Below the pieces are notes generated by a model, which saw only the letters and a list, made by a program, of their open reading frames with translations, was not told the origin of the DNA and did no database searches. Position numbers and translations under genes: made by a program. A DNA stretch of 53,771 nucleotides from Corynebacterium sp. (GTDB lineage Bacteria; Actinomycetota; Actinomycetes; Mycobacteriales; Mycobacteriaceae): the NCBI GenBank assembly GCA_030530875.1, contig JAUMUD010000013.1:1-53771 (forward strand), given 5' to 3'. Positions 31,292 through 41,419 of the stretch are shown here, in pieces; positions within the stretch are counted from its first letter, which is position 1; the number at the start of each line of letters is the position of its first letter.

Positions 31292-31621
31292 ATGATTATC
31301 AGCACAACAAATCACGTCGACGGCTATCAGGTCGTTGAATATATGCGCGTTATTAGCGGCGAGACTATTTTTGGTATGAATGCCTGGCGTGATCTGGGCG
31401 CATCCATTCGCAATATTATCGGTGGTCGTGCCGAGGGCTGGGAACAGGAAGTTGCTAGTGCCCGCGAAACCGCTCTTAGTGAGCTCTTTGAGCGCGGCCA
31501 GCAGCTTGGCGCCGATGCTGTTATCGGTGTGAAGCTCGACTTCACCGCCATGGGCACCGATAATGGCATGGTCATGGTGACCGCCACCGGCACGGCAGTT
31601 CGCCTCGCACCAAGCATCTAA
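31292..31621 (+). CDS. YbjQ/UPF0145 family protein
   Basis: 109 residues. It matches the heavy-metal-binding-domain family (TTNHVDGYQVVEYMRVISGE ... GADAVIGVKLDF), which forms pentamers in solved relatives. Function is not established. Its mRNA is probably leaderless, from a promoter within mnmA. A bidirectional terminator follows. Confidence 0.85.
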   Translation: MIISTTNHVDGYQVVEYMRVISGETIFGMNAWRDLGASIRNIIGGRAEGWEQEVASARETALSELFERGQQLGADAVIGVKLDFTAMGTDNGMVMVTATGTAVRLAPSI

Positions 31622-31660
31622 ACCATCGCGGTTTCTGCCTATAATTCAAGGCTTTTAAGA

Positions 31661-31697
31661 AAAAATGCGGTACAGAATAATTCTGTACCGCATTTTT
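31661..31697. terminator. Bidirectional terminator between ybjQ-like and exonuclease genes
   Basis: 17-bp perfect stem (31661-31677 with 31681-31697), A-run on one side and T-run on the other, between convergent genes. Confidence 0.9.
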
Positions 31698-31700
31698 GGA

Positions 31701-32390
31701 TTAGAGGCGCTCAGCGATTGGCCATTGGCGGGTGACCGTTGCAGCCCGCTCAGGGTGTTCACGCTGGAAATATTCAATCAAGGAACGCTGGGCCGCATCA
31801 TAGCCCACCGCCTGGAATTCCATCAGTTCCGCTTCATCCATAGCCACCAAATCAGGGTAAGCATTGGCCTGGAACCACGCAATGCGGGCAGCTGCCAAAG
31901 AATCGGCAGTGGAATTATGAGCATTATCCAAAGTAATTCCGTAGTGCTCACACAGGGTAGTGAGCTTACGGCCACCACGACGACGAGGCTCCTTAATACG
32001 GTCAATCACCAATGGGTCAAAGACTAGGCCTTCCACGCGGAAACTTGGGTCCAGAGCATGGAGCACCGTGAGATCATAGGCAGCATTATAAACAATCAAG
32101 GTCTGGCCATTAGCCCAACCAGCACGGATGCGCTCGATAGTTTCTTTGAGCACCTCATCATGGGGGCGACCATTGGCCTGAGCATATTCAGTGCTAATGC
32201 CGTGAACATCAGCAGCCTCCTGGGGGATAGGCACCCCAGGGTTCGCCAGAGCATTCCACGTATCAACATTGGAATTATGAATGCTAACCAAAGAAGAGGT
32301 CACAATCCTGGCTTTATAAGGATCGACACCGGTTGTTTCCAAATCGAAGGACAGCATTGAGGCGGAATTGAAATTGCTCATGAGTTTCAT
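31701..32390 (-). CDS. DEDDh 3'-5' exonuclease (DnaQ-like)
   Basis: 229 residues. Motif I is SFDLETTG, motif II lies around NAAYDLTVLHAL, and motif III is HNSTADSLAAARI with the DEDDh histidine and aspartate. Relatives include DNA polymerase III epsilon and standalone exonucleases. TATCCT lies 5 bases upstream of the first ATG; ATG 32381 is an alternative. Divergent from ligA, with which it shares a 43-base promoter gap. Confidence 0.9.
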   Translation of the reverse strand: MKLMSNFNSASMLSFDLETTGVDPYKARIVTSSLVSIHNSNVDTWNALANPGVPIPQEAADVHGISTEYAQANGRPHDEVLKETIERIRAGWANGQTLIVYNAAYDLTVLHALDPSFRVEGLVFDPLVIDRIKEPRRRGGRKLTTLCEHYGITLDNAHNSTADSLAAARIAWFQANAYPDLVAMDEAELMEFQAVGYDAAQRSLIEYFQREHPERAATVTRQWPIAERL

Positions 32391-32395
32391 TTTAG

Positions 32396-32401
32396 AGGAT
32401 A
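32396..32401 (-). promoter_or_regulatory. -10 box TATCCT for the exonuclease gene
   Basis: Five bases before ATG 32390 on the minus strand; fits a leaderless mRNA. Confidence 0.4.
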
Positions 32402-32420
32402 CCGCCGGCCAACTTTGCCC

Positions 32421-32426
32421 TAAAAT
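32421..32426 (+). promoter_or_regulatory. -10 box TAAAAT for ligA
   Basis: Seven bases before GTG 32434; fits a leaderless mRNA. No ribosome site is seen. Confidence 0.45.
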
Positions 32427-32433
32427 AGATTGA

Positions 32434-34755
<2,322 letters not shown>

Positions 34756-34766
34756 GCAAATACACC

Positions 34767-34804
34767 TGAAGGAGGTCGCCATAGGGCGGCCTCCTTCAGC
34801 ATTT
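34767..34804. terminator. Terminator between ligA and the BspA-like gene
   Basis: 14-bp stem with one G-U pair (34767-34780 with 34785-34798), then GCATTTT. Genes on both sides converge here. Confidence 0.8.
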
Positions 34805-34834
34805 TAAAGAAAACTCAAAATACGAGAGCTAGGT

Positions 34835-36040
34835 CTAGTGGGGCAGCACAGCCATGGCTGCCGCACCAATACCACCAAGAATCAGCAAAATAATTGCAAT
34901 AATTCCCAGTGTTCCAAGACCCTTGGATGGGGCCGCAGTATTATCGCTGGCCTTAGGCGTAGAAGCATTGTCGCCCTGCTTTTGTGTTGAGTTCTGGCCT
35001 TGGGACTGGGACTCCGAACCAGAACCCGCTGCGCCAGAATTACCTGTATTGCCTGAATTACCGGAATTGCCCGTATTACCAGTGTCAGTGTTCGCGCCGG
35101 GCTGGTCCTTGTGCTGGTCAGGGTCGTAGTCCTTATACACAGTGGAGGCTTCGGCTTCTCGCTTGCCCTGGTTATCTGGCCAAGAACGGAAATCCGGATA
35201 TGCGCTTACGGCATTGGCAAACATGTCCTTGGCAGATTGCAGGGCATGAGTATCCCACTTGCTCACATCCGGATTAGCCACATCAGTGCCACAGAACATC
35301 TTTCGCGCGCTCACCAGGCTACGGGTATTCCACGCAGCGACATTGGGATCAGCCGAATCAGCATCAACAAACATGCTGTCCATATTGGTCACCTTGGAGG
35401 TGTCCCACTTGCTCACATCAGGGTTGGCATTAGCGGCGCTATTGAACATGCCACTCATGTTGGTGACATTGCTCGTATCCCAGGTGCTGACATCCGGGTT
35501 GCCCTTAATCCCGAAGAGGAGATTGCTCATATTCTTCACGGCACTGGTATTGAGCAGCTCTGTTCCACGAATATCACCCTTGTATGGGAGGAAGAAGGAC
35601 CTGACTGTGCCATTAATGAATTCCTCCATGGTGTGGTACTCGAGGAAGAGATTGGAAGAATCCTCTGGAAGAGACAGGCCAGGACCGAAGGTGATAGAGG
35701 TGGCACTCGGATCGGAGGTGCTGTTGAGCTTCAGGATAAGTTCACGGAACTTCTGATTATCAATGGTGCCGGTGCCAGAAAGCACATAATTGCGCCCATC
35801 GGTGCTGGTTGCAGTCACACTACCTTGGGCCTCACCCAGGTCAATACTTTGACTATCGGCTGCCGCCACCGGAAGCAATTCGGAGAAGAGAGGGGTAGTA
35901 GTGCTCAGTGGTAGCACCACGCTAAGACTGCACGCAATAAGAGAAATACGAGATTTTGATCCAGCCGCGGGCAATACTCCCTTGATCTTTGAGGTCCGTT
36001 TTTGATTACCCCAAAGGTAGCATATTTGATTATTGCCCAT
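34835..36040 (-). CDS. BspA-like (DUF285) repeat surface protein
   Basis: About 401 residues. A signal-like hydrophobic stretch, then four to five repeats of about 26 residues with the pattern NPDVSxWDTSxVTNMxxMF, typical of BspA-like surface proteins that bind host molecules. An Asn/Gly/Ser/Thr linker follows (TGNTGNSGNSGNTGNSG), then one C-terminal membrane segment (GIIAIILLILGGIGAAAMAV) without an LPxTG motif. The start is uncertain: ATG 36091, ATG 36040 and TTG 35974 are in frame. A -10-like box at 36019-36024 favours the last. Confidence 0.82.
   Translation of the reverse strand: MGNNQICYLWGNQKRTSKIKGVLPAAGSKSRISLIACSLSVVLPLSTTTPLFSELLPVAAADSQSIDLGEAQGSVTATSTDGRNYVLSGTGTIDNQKFRELILKLNSTSDPSATSITFGPGLSLPEDSSNLFLEYHTMEEFINGTVRSFFLPYKGDIRGTELLNTSAVKNMSNLLFGIKGNPDVSTWDTSNVTNMSGMFNSAANANPDVSKWDTSKVTNMDSMFVDADSADPNVAAWNTRSLVSARKMFCGTDVANPDVSKWDTHALQSAKDMFANAVSAYPDFRSWPDNQGKREAEASTVYKDYDPDQHKDQPGANTDTGNTGNSGNSGNTGNSGAAGSGSESQSQGQNSTQKQGDNASTPKASDNTAAPSKGLGTLGIIAIILLILGGIGAAAMAVLPH
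36019..36024 (-). promoter_or_regulatory. Possible -10 box TATGCT for the BspA-like gene
   Basis: Minus-strand TATGCT about 45 bases before TTG 35974. Usable only if translation starts there. Confidence 0.3.
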
Positions 36041-36053
36041 TAATTGACGCCGT

Positions 36054-36078
36054 GCAACAAGTTGCATCACATTGTGAT
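36054..36078. promoter_or_regulatory. Two abutting palindromes upstream of the BspA-like gene
   Basis: A 12-bp palindrome GCAACAAGTTGC (36054-36065) is followed directly by the 13-bp palindrome ATCACATTGTGAT (36066-36078). The pair looks like a tandem operator. Confidence 0.45.
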
Positions 36079-36201
36079 TTGTCGAGTTCACATGGTTTGT
36101 GTAGCATTAGCCTTAATATCGAAACTGTGGCCATAAAGCTTCGGTTGGATATTAATTGTCCCATTTTGAATAGCTTTAACCTTATTTAAAGGAGGTGATA
36201 T

Positions 36202-36453
36202 TTGAAGATGTTCGCTTCAGTAATCGAGATTCTGCGGTACCGCAGTTTAAAGCATTATCTGATCACGCGAGGCTATGCAAGTCTCATCATCACAGTGTTC
36301 TTGCTGCCGTATAACACCGAGAGCTTTACCGCTGGTAGGGCTGGTTGGTTTTGGCTAGTTGAGCACTGGTGGTATGTGCTTGGATGTGCAGCTACGACCT
36401 TAGCCTTAATGGCGATAGTCGAATGGGTTGCCAGAAGGCTTCTTTTTCGCTAG
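36202..36453 (+). CDS. Small two-segment membrane protein
   Basis: 83 residues from TTG 36202, with the best ribosome site of the window (AAAGGAGGTGAT, GGAGG at 36191-36195) 6 bases before the TTG; ATG 36208 would be 12 away. Two hydrophobic stretches (around residues 25-38 and 55-76) and a basic end (RRLLFR). No family recognised. It stands alone between the BspA-like gene, which diverges from it, and the terminator at 36520-36545. Confidence 0.65.
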   Translation: MKMFASVIEILRYRSLKHYLITRGYASLIITVFLLPYNTESFTAGRAGWFWLVEHWWYVLGCAATTLALMAIVEWVARRLLFR

Positions 36454-36519
36454 TGCCGTAGCTAATGGAGTAAATGAAAGGAAGTGAATAAGAGCCGTGA
36501 GCTTTTATTCAAAACAAGG

Positions 36520-36545
36520 GCCTCGTCCGCTTTTGCGGACGAGGC
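36520..36545. terminator. Bidirectional terminator
   Basis: 11-bp perfect stem (36520-36530 with 36535-36545, loop TTTT) between the convergent 83-residue gene and the ACT-domain gene. Confidence 0.8.
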
Positions 36546-36571
36546 TTTAAGTGTTTTGTGGCCAGATTTAT

Positions 36572-37240
36572 CTAGCGCGTGATCATCGCGCCAATGATGG
36601 TGCCGAGGTTGCCGAGATGCTGAACCTCAGAGGCGAGCAGGTCTGGGCCACCAGGGCGGCCGACCACAAGCACGAGATTGGTATTGGCGATAGGGGCAAT
36701 GGCAAGAGCGGCATCCAGCAGAGCCCAGGATTCAGGAATCCAGCTTTCGCGCTCAGGATCAAGGACGCGAGCCTTCTCCGGACGCTCAATAATAGGGCTT
36801 TCGCCATTATCTTCAGGAGCTGAATCCGAAGCAGCAATGCGCTTCGAGGAGTCGTCGGAAAGCTCAAGAGCGATGGCCCAACCACTGGTCATGGTGCGTG
36901 GGACGTGATCCACCAGCTCCTTCATTGCGCGTGCGCGACTGCCACGGGCATTAGCAACTCGACTAAGCATGGCGATTTGCTCGCGTCTATCCACCGTGCC
37001 GGAGAATGGGCGAATGGAATCAACCTCGACGCCATTAACCTGCTGAGCAGCGGTAATAAGAGTATCCGGCAAAATGGAGCTCGGAATATTGACCACTATA
37101 TCGTCCATGGCGGTGTTATCAGGGAAAACCTCAATAACATCAACGGACTGTATATTGGCATCTACTGTGCCGAAAGCATCAGCGAGGCGACCTAAACTAC
37201 CAGGGGTATCGGGTAGGAGTACGCGAATGAGATAGGACAT
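36572..37240 (-). CDS. ACT-domain amino-acid-binding protein
   Basis: 222 residues. The N-terminal ACT domain (MSYLIRVLLPDTPGSLGRLA) resembles regulatory domains that sense amino acids. The C-terminal half holds a GAF-like region with LVLVVGRPGGPDLLASEV and no enzyme motif. ATG 37240 is set by AGGAAGG 7 bases upstream. Such genes are found near ligA and gatC in corynebacteria. Divergent from gatCA. Confidence 0.85.
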   Translation of the reverse strand: MSYLIRVLLPDTPGSLGRLADAFGTVDANIQSVDVIEVFPDNTAMDDIVVNIPSSILPDTLITAAQQVNGVEVDSIRPFSGTVDRREQIAMLSRVANARGSRARAMKELVDHVPRTMTSGWAIALELSDDSSKRIAASDSAPEDNGESPIIERPEKARVLDPERESWIPESWALLDAALAIAPIANTNLVLVVGRPGGPDLLASEVQHLGNLGTIIGAMITR

Positions 37241-37381
37241 GGACTGCCTTCCTATACTTCTAAATATTTTTAATACTAATTTGCATATATAATTGCACAC
37301 TCTATAGTACAGCAGGTATAGGGCCTGTGGGGAGAGGGAAGCGGTACTTTTTTAGGCCGTGCAGGAATGGGGCGTGTCCTG

Positions 37382-37387
37382 TACAAT
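37382..37387 (+). promoter_or_regulatory. Candidate -10 box TACAAT for gatCA
   Basis: Located 53 bases before gatC in the 200-base gap shared with the ACT gene. Motif match only. Confidence 0.35.
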
Positions 37388-37440
37388 TAATAAGTTAGAT
37401 TGCAAACTGAATCCGACAACATAACGAAGGATTAATCCCC

Positions 37441-37743
37441 GTGTCTGAGATTTCTCGTGACGAGGTTGCGCACCTCGCTAAGCTTGCGCGTTTGGCATTG
37501 AGCGAAGAAGAGCTCGACCAATTTGCTACCCAGATTGATAGCATTGTGGCCAGCGTGAGTGCTGTGTCTAAGGTCGCAGCTGAGGGTGTTGTACCTATGT
37601 CGCACCCACATTCCATTACTACTAGGATGCGCCCTGATGTTGAGGAGAAGACCTTGACTCAGCAGCAGGCCCTGGACCAGGCTCCTGCCAAGAAGGATGA
37701 CCGCTTCCAGGTCCCACAGATTCTCGGGGAGGAGAGCAATTAA
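37441..37743 (+). CDS. gatC: Asp-tRNA(Asn)/Glu-tRNA(Gln) amidotransferase subunit C
   Basis: 100 residues. A small clamp subunit of GatCAB, which turns Glu-tRNA(Gln) and Asp-tRNA(Asn) into the correct forms. Motif [23 protein letters not shown] start. Overlaps gatA by one base (TAATG). Confidence 0.95.
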   Translation: MSEISRDEVAHLAKLARLALSEEELDQFATQIDSIVASVSAVSKVAAEGVVPMSHPHSITTRMRPDVEEKTLTQQQALDQAPAKKDDRFQVPQILGEESN

Positions 37744-39239
37744 TGAGCGATAATAAGTACCTCGTTGGTAATGGTGGCAGCGAACTGACCGCCATGACCG
37801 CTGCTGACCTGGCTTCTAAGATTCACTCCGGTGAGGTCTCCAGCCAGGAAGTTACCCAGGCTCACCTTGACCGTATTGCTGAGGTTGATGGCGATATTCA
37901 TGCCTTCCTGCATGTTGGTGCCGATGAGGCTCTGGCTGCTGCTAAGGCTGTGGATGAGTCCCTGGCTAAGGGTGAGGCTCCTGCTTCTGCTCTGGCTGGT
38001 GTTCCACTGGCTCTGAAGGACGTCTTTGTTACCACTGATGCTCCTACCACCTGTGCCTCCAAGATTCTTGAAGGCTATGTGGCTCCTTATGATGCCACTG
38101 TGACCAAGCGCATCCGTGAGGCTGGTATCCCAATTCTGGGTAAGACCAATATGGATGAGTTTGCTATGGGTTCCTCCACTGAGAACTCTGCCTATGGTCC
38201 AACCCATAACCCATGGGATCTTGAGCGCACCCCTGGTGGCTCCGGCGGCGGTTCCTCTGCTGCTCTTGCCTCTGGTGAGGCCCCACTGGCTATTGGTACT
38301 GATACCGGTGGTTCCATCCGTCAGCCAGCATCCCTGACCAATACCGTTGGTGTGAAGCCAACCTACGGCACTGTTTCTCGTTATGGTCTGGTTGCCTGCG
38401 CTTCCTCCCTGGACCAGGGTGGCCCAACGGCTCGTACCGTTCTGGATACCGCACTGCTGCACGAGGTTATCGCTGGCTATGACCGCTTTGACGCCACCAG
38501 CGTGAACCGCCCAGTTGCCCCAGTAGTTGAGGCTGCTAAGGCCGGCGCTAATGGGGATCTTAAGGGTGTGAAGGTCGGTGTGGTTAAGCAGTTTGACCGC
38601 GATGGCTACCAGCCTGGCGTTCTGGAGAATTTCCACAAGTCTGTGGAGACCTTGACTGCCCAGGGTGCTGAAATTGTTGAGGTTGACTGCCCTCACTTCG
38701 ACGATGCTCTGGCTGCTTATTACCTCATTCTTCCATGTGAGGTTTCCTCTAACCTCGCCCGCTTTGACGGTATGCGTTATGGTCTGCGCGTTGGCGACGA
38801 CGGCCACCACTCCGCCGAAGAGGTTATGGCTATGACCCGTGCCGCTGGCTTCGGCCCTGAGGTTAAGCGTCGTATCATCCTTGGTACCTACGCTCTGTCC
38901 GTGGGTTACTATGACGCCTACTACCTTCAGGCTCAGCGTGTTCGCACCCTGATTGCTGAGGACTTTAAGAAGGCCTATGAGCAGGTTGATGTCCTTGTTG
39001 GCCCAACCACTCCTACCACCGCCTTCAAGCTCGGCGAGAAGGTCTCTGACCCACTGGCCATGTACAACTTCGACCTCTGCACCCTGCCACTGAACCTCGC
39101 TGGTGTCTGCGGCATGTCCGTGCCTGCCGGCCTGGCTTCTGATACCAACCTCCCAGTTGGCCTGCAGATCATGGCTCCTGCCTTTGAGGATGACCGCCTC
39201 TACCGCGTGGGCGCTGCTTTCGAGACTGCGCAGAAGTAA
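37743..39239 (+). CDS. gatA: Asp-tRNA(Asn)/Glu-tRNA(Gln) amidotransferase subunit A
   Basis: 498 residues. The amidase subunit releases ammonia from glutamine. The Ser-cisSer-Lys triad is visible: Lys in LALKDVFVT, serines in [11 protein letters not shown] and [12 protein letters not shown]. Overlaps gatC by one base. gatB is about 8.6 kb downstream, not in this operon. Terminator at 39302. Confidence 0.97.
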   Translation: MSDNKYLVGNGGSELTAMTAADLASKIHSGEVSSQEVTQAHLDRIAEVDGDIHAFLHVGADEALAAAKAVDESLAKGEAPASALAGVPLALKDVFVTTDAPTTCASKILEGYVAPYDATVTKRIREAGIPILGKTNMDEFAMGSSTENSAYGPTHNPWDLERTPGGSGGGSSAALASGEAPLAIGTDTGGSIRQPASLTNTVGVKPTYGTVSRYGLVACASSLDQGGPTARTVLDTALLHEVIAGYDRFDATSVNRPVAPVVEAAKAGANGDLKGVKVGVVKQFDRDGYQPGVLENFHKSVETLTAQGAEIVEVDCPHFDDALAAYYLILPCEVSSNLARFDGMRYGLRVGDDGHHSAEEVMAMTRAAGFGPEVKRRIILGTYALSVGYYDAYYLQAQRVRTLIAEDFKKAYEQVDVLVGPTTPTTAFKLGEKVSDPLAMYNFDLCTLPLNLAGVCGMSVPAGLASDTNLPVGLQIMAPAFEDDRLYRVGAAFETAQK

Positions 39240-39301
39240 GAGCTTGGTTGCTGGGCTGGGCTGCCCGTCAGGGTAGCCGGGCTGCTGGCTTGAGCGTTTC
39301 G

Positions 39302-39343
39302 ACGGGAAACTTCCGGATTATCCGGGGTTTCCCGTTTTCTTTT
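39302..39343 (+). terminator. Terminator after gatCA
   Basis: 9-bp stem (39302-39310 with 39327-39335) with a smaller hairpin inside (39313-39317 with 39321-39325), then TTTTCTTTT. Confidence 0.8.
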
Positions 39344-39615
39344 AGTGGCCTAAGACTGCACTTTGCTTGTGCATAATATGTTTCGATAATGTATAACGAA
39401 TAATCGTGGAAAAGTTATAGGATTTGCGTTTATGGCCTGGTCAGGGGCTATGAGTTCTTTTATAAATGGCCCCCTCTGGGTATAATGCGTTTTACGCTAG
39501 AGATCTTTCCCGGTCAAAACTATGGATTCATGGGTACGTATAAAATTACGCAAAAACCGTAACTATATCGGGGTGTGATAGGGGTCGTCGCAAAGCAAAA
39601 AGATGCTGGTGCGTT
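39344..39615. other. Gene-free AT-rich stretch
   Basis: About 270 bases before the convergent Excalibur gene. A lone TATAAT (39481-39486, plus strand) and an 18-codon frame (39522-39578) are the only signs. I find no convincing gene. Confidence 0.4.
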
Positions 39616-40233
39616 CTATTCGCAGGCGATGCCATCGCCATCGCGGTCAAGTGCGCGACGATAACCCGGCGAGCCCTCATAGATCGGTGCCGCACCAGCC
39701 GCACGCGCCTCCGCGCAGCTGGCGAAGTAAACGCGGCTTGGGGCAGGAGCGGGTGCCGGAGCCGGAGCCGGTGCTGGCGCAGGGGCAGGGGCTGGTTGCT
39801 CTACGGGTGCAGGCTGTTCCGCTGGTGCTGGTGCAGGCTGCTCTACAGGTGCGGGTTGTTCCACTGGTGCGGATACGGGATGCTCGGCTGGTTGCTCGGC
39901 GGGAAGCTCAGCTGGCGGTGGTGGCAGGAGGGGTGCTGGTTCCTCGGAGCTGCTTGCTTCGGTGCTTGTTGGCTCCGTTGTTGTTGGCTCAGTGCTGCTG
40001 CTGGTCTCTTCGCTGGTGCTGGTAGTGGTCGATGTGGAGCTCGAGGTCGAGGTGGAAGTTTCCGGGGTAGTGGTTGGTGTAGGGGAGAAGTCGAGCTGGG
40101 AGGCGAGGTTGATGTCGTCGATACGCGACTGAAGGAAGCTGCCGGCCTTGGCATGAAGTATGCCCAGAGCAGCGACGAGTAGAAGGACAATGAGAAGAAT
40201 GAAAATCAGCGCACCGCGCTTTGCTTTACCCAC
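39616..40233 (-). CDS. Excalibur-domain membrane protein with low-complexity linker
   Basis: 205 residues. GTG start with GAGGAA upstream. N-terminal membrane anchor (GALIFILLIVLLLVAALGIL), then about 55 Ser/Thr/Glu-rich residues, a proline-rich stretch with VEQPAPAPAEQPA-type repeats, then a C-terminal Excalibur domain (FASCAEARAAGAAPIYEG ... DRDGDGIACE). Excalibur domains bind calcium through DxDxDG and occur on cell-surface proteins. Probably wall-facing; function unknown. Confidence 0.88.
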   Translation of the reverse strand: MGKAKRGALIFILLIVLLLVAALGILHAKAGSFLQSRIDDINLASQLDFSPTPTTTPETSTSTSSSTSTTTSTSEETSSSTEPTTTEPTSTEASSSEEPAPLLPPPPAELPAEQPAEHPVSAPVEQPAPVEQPAPAPAEQPAPVEQPAPAPAPAPAPAPAPAPAPSRVYFASCAEARAAGAAPIYEGSPGYRRALDRDGDGIACE

Positions 40234-40300
40234 GACTATTCCTCACATGTAGCAGAACTGCGACTATAGGACAATAGTATAGAGGGCAGATGAGTGCATT

Positions 40301-40327
40301 AAAAAACCACCGCACAGAGGCGGTGGT
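40301..40327 (-). terminator. Terminator of the paralogous membrane-protein pair
   Basis: 8-bp stem (40306-40313 with 40320-40327) followed by six T on the minus strand, after the gene ending at 40345. Confidence 0.85.
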
Positions 40328-40344
40328 GGAAGAACTAGTAAGTC

Positions 40345-40677
40345 TTAGTTCTTGTCGTTGACGAAATAGGCAGCAACTGCGGCGAGACCAGCGGTAATAA
40401 GAACCGAAGGAATCTTGCCCAACTTGTTGTCCAGGATGTGTGCGCCGAAGGAGGCAGCAATATAACCGGCAAGAAGGCCAGCAGCCTTGACTGGGCCGGA
40501 CTTCTTGAGCCAGCACCATGCGCTATAGCCGCCGATAATGCCAACAATGGAACCGCCGACTGGACGAACACCAGTCTGCTCAGCAACAACCCAGCTGCTG
40601 ATGAGGCCAGTAGCCACAATTGGGGCAGTGGTGACCTGCTTTGGGTCCTTCAGATTTTGCTTCTTATTTGAAGACAT
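40345..40677 (-). CDS. Small membrane protein, paralog of the next gene
   Basis: 110 residues with about three hydrophobic segments. It shares PIVATGLISSWV, QTGVRPVGGS, CWLKKSGPVKA and a C-terminal AYFVNDKN with the gene at 40695. A GAGGAGAT ribosome site precedes it. No function known; probably corynebacterial. Confidence 0.8.
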   Translation of the reverse strand: MSSNKKQNLKDPKQVTTAPIVATGLISSWVVAEQTGVRPVGGSIVGIIGGYSAWCWLKKSGPVKAAGLLAGYIAASFGAHILDNKLGKIPSVLITAGLAAVAAYFVNDKN

Positions 40678-40694
40678 AAGATCTCCTCGATGTA

Positions 40695-41012
40695 TTAGCG
40701 GCGGTCGTTAAGGAAGTGGGCTGCCAGGGTAGTAAAGGTTGCACAGGAAAGAACTGCTGGCCATGCACCAATTTTCTTGGATAGGGCACGGGAGCCATTT
40801 ACGGATCCTGCATAAGCGCCCAAAAGAAGAAGGGCGCGGATGGGGCCGGACTTCTTCAACCAGCTAAGAAGGCTCAGGCCACCAAGGGCACAAAGATGAA
40901 ATCCACCAATGGAACGAATACCGGTTTCACGGCCCAGCAGCCAACCACCGATAATACCGGTGGCCACCAGCGGGGCAGTGGAACGCTCAGCTTCTGGTAC
41001 AAAATCACTCAT
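40695..41012 (-). CDS. Small membrane protein, paralog of the neighbouring gene
   Basis: 105 residues, about three hydrophobic segments. Parallel motifs: PLVATGIIGGWL, ETGIRSIGG, SWLKKSGPIRA and a C-terminal AHFLNDRR. First gene of the pair; 17 bases before its sibling. TACAGT lies 6 bases before the ATG, suggesting a leaderless mRNA. Function unknown. Confidence 0.8.
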   Translation of the reverse strand: MSDFVPEAERSTAPLVATGIIGGWLLGRETGIRSIGGFHLCALGGLSLLSWLKKSGPIRALLLLGAYAGSVNGSRALSKKIGAWPAVLSCATFTTLAAHFLNDRR

Positions 41013-41018
41013 ACTTCA

Positions 41019-41024
41019 ACTGTA
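41019..41024 (-). promoter_or_regulatory. -10 box TACAGT for the membrane-protein pair
   Basis: Six bases before ATG 41012 on the minus strand. Confidence 0.35.
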
Positions 41025-41131
41025 CTCTTTGATTACCTTTTGGGCAGCGAAACTCGGTAATGCTACACCCATCTTTTTCATGCATAGTACTTAAACAGCA
41101 CTTATGGCGAAATGGGTTTTATCTCACAGAA

Positions 41132-41306
41132 GCAACTTGCTAAGCTGAGGAAGTCCAGAAACAGGTCCAAAGGAATGTGGTGAAAGACCACAACTGACGC
41201 GCAGCGGTATTGGGCGCGGAAACCTCCTCTCCACAATGTGGAACCACTGGCGCATGCTGGGAAGGTCGGGGGTGGAGCCCTAAGTCCGAAGACTTTGCCT
41301 GTTGCA
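41132..41306 (+). ncRNA. Cobalamin riboswitch
   Basis: The order of conserved elements is right: AGG and GGAA near 41162-41174, GTGGTGAAAGACCAC (41177-41191), the CGCGCAGCGGTA core (41199-41210), then AAGTCCGAAGAC and GCCTG near 41282-41300. The ends pair (41132-41136 with 41301-41305; 41159-41164 with 41298-41303). It lies upstream of a BtuCDF-type importer. Segment 41224-41230 (CTCCTCT) is complementary to the ribosome site AGAGGAG at 41343-41349, a plausible kissing contact that hides the site when cobalamin is bound. Confidence 0.85.
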
Positions 41307-41390
41307 GTATGTTAGCGCCTTCGCGTTCTAGGGTGCTCTAACAGAGGAGACACCCATATCCACGTCCATATCCAAACCCACAACACGGCG

Positions 41391-41419
41391 CAGACATATG
41401 CATGGCAGACATATGTCTG
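41391..41419. repeat. Repeated CAGACATATG and a 14-bp palindrome at the permease start
   Basis: CAGACATATG occurs at 41391-41400 and 41406-41415. The second extends to the perfect palindrome CAGACATATGTCTG (41406-41419). Confidence 0.6.

Noticed and set aside
39522-39578. 18-codon basic frame after gatA with TATAAT about 36 bases upstream
   Set aside because: No ribosome site, too short to support, and no terminator follows before the opposite gene.
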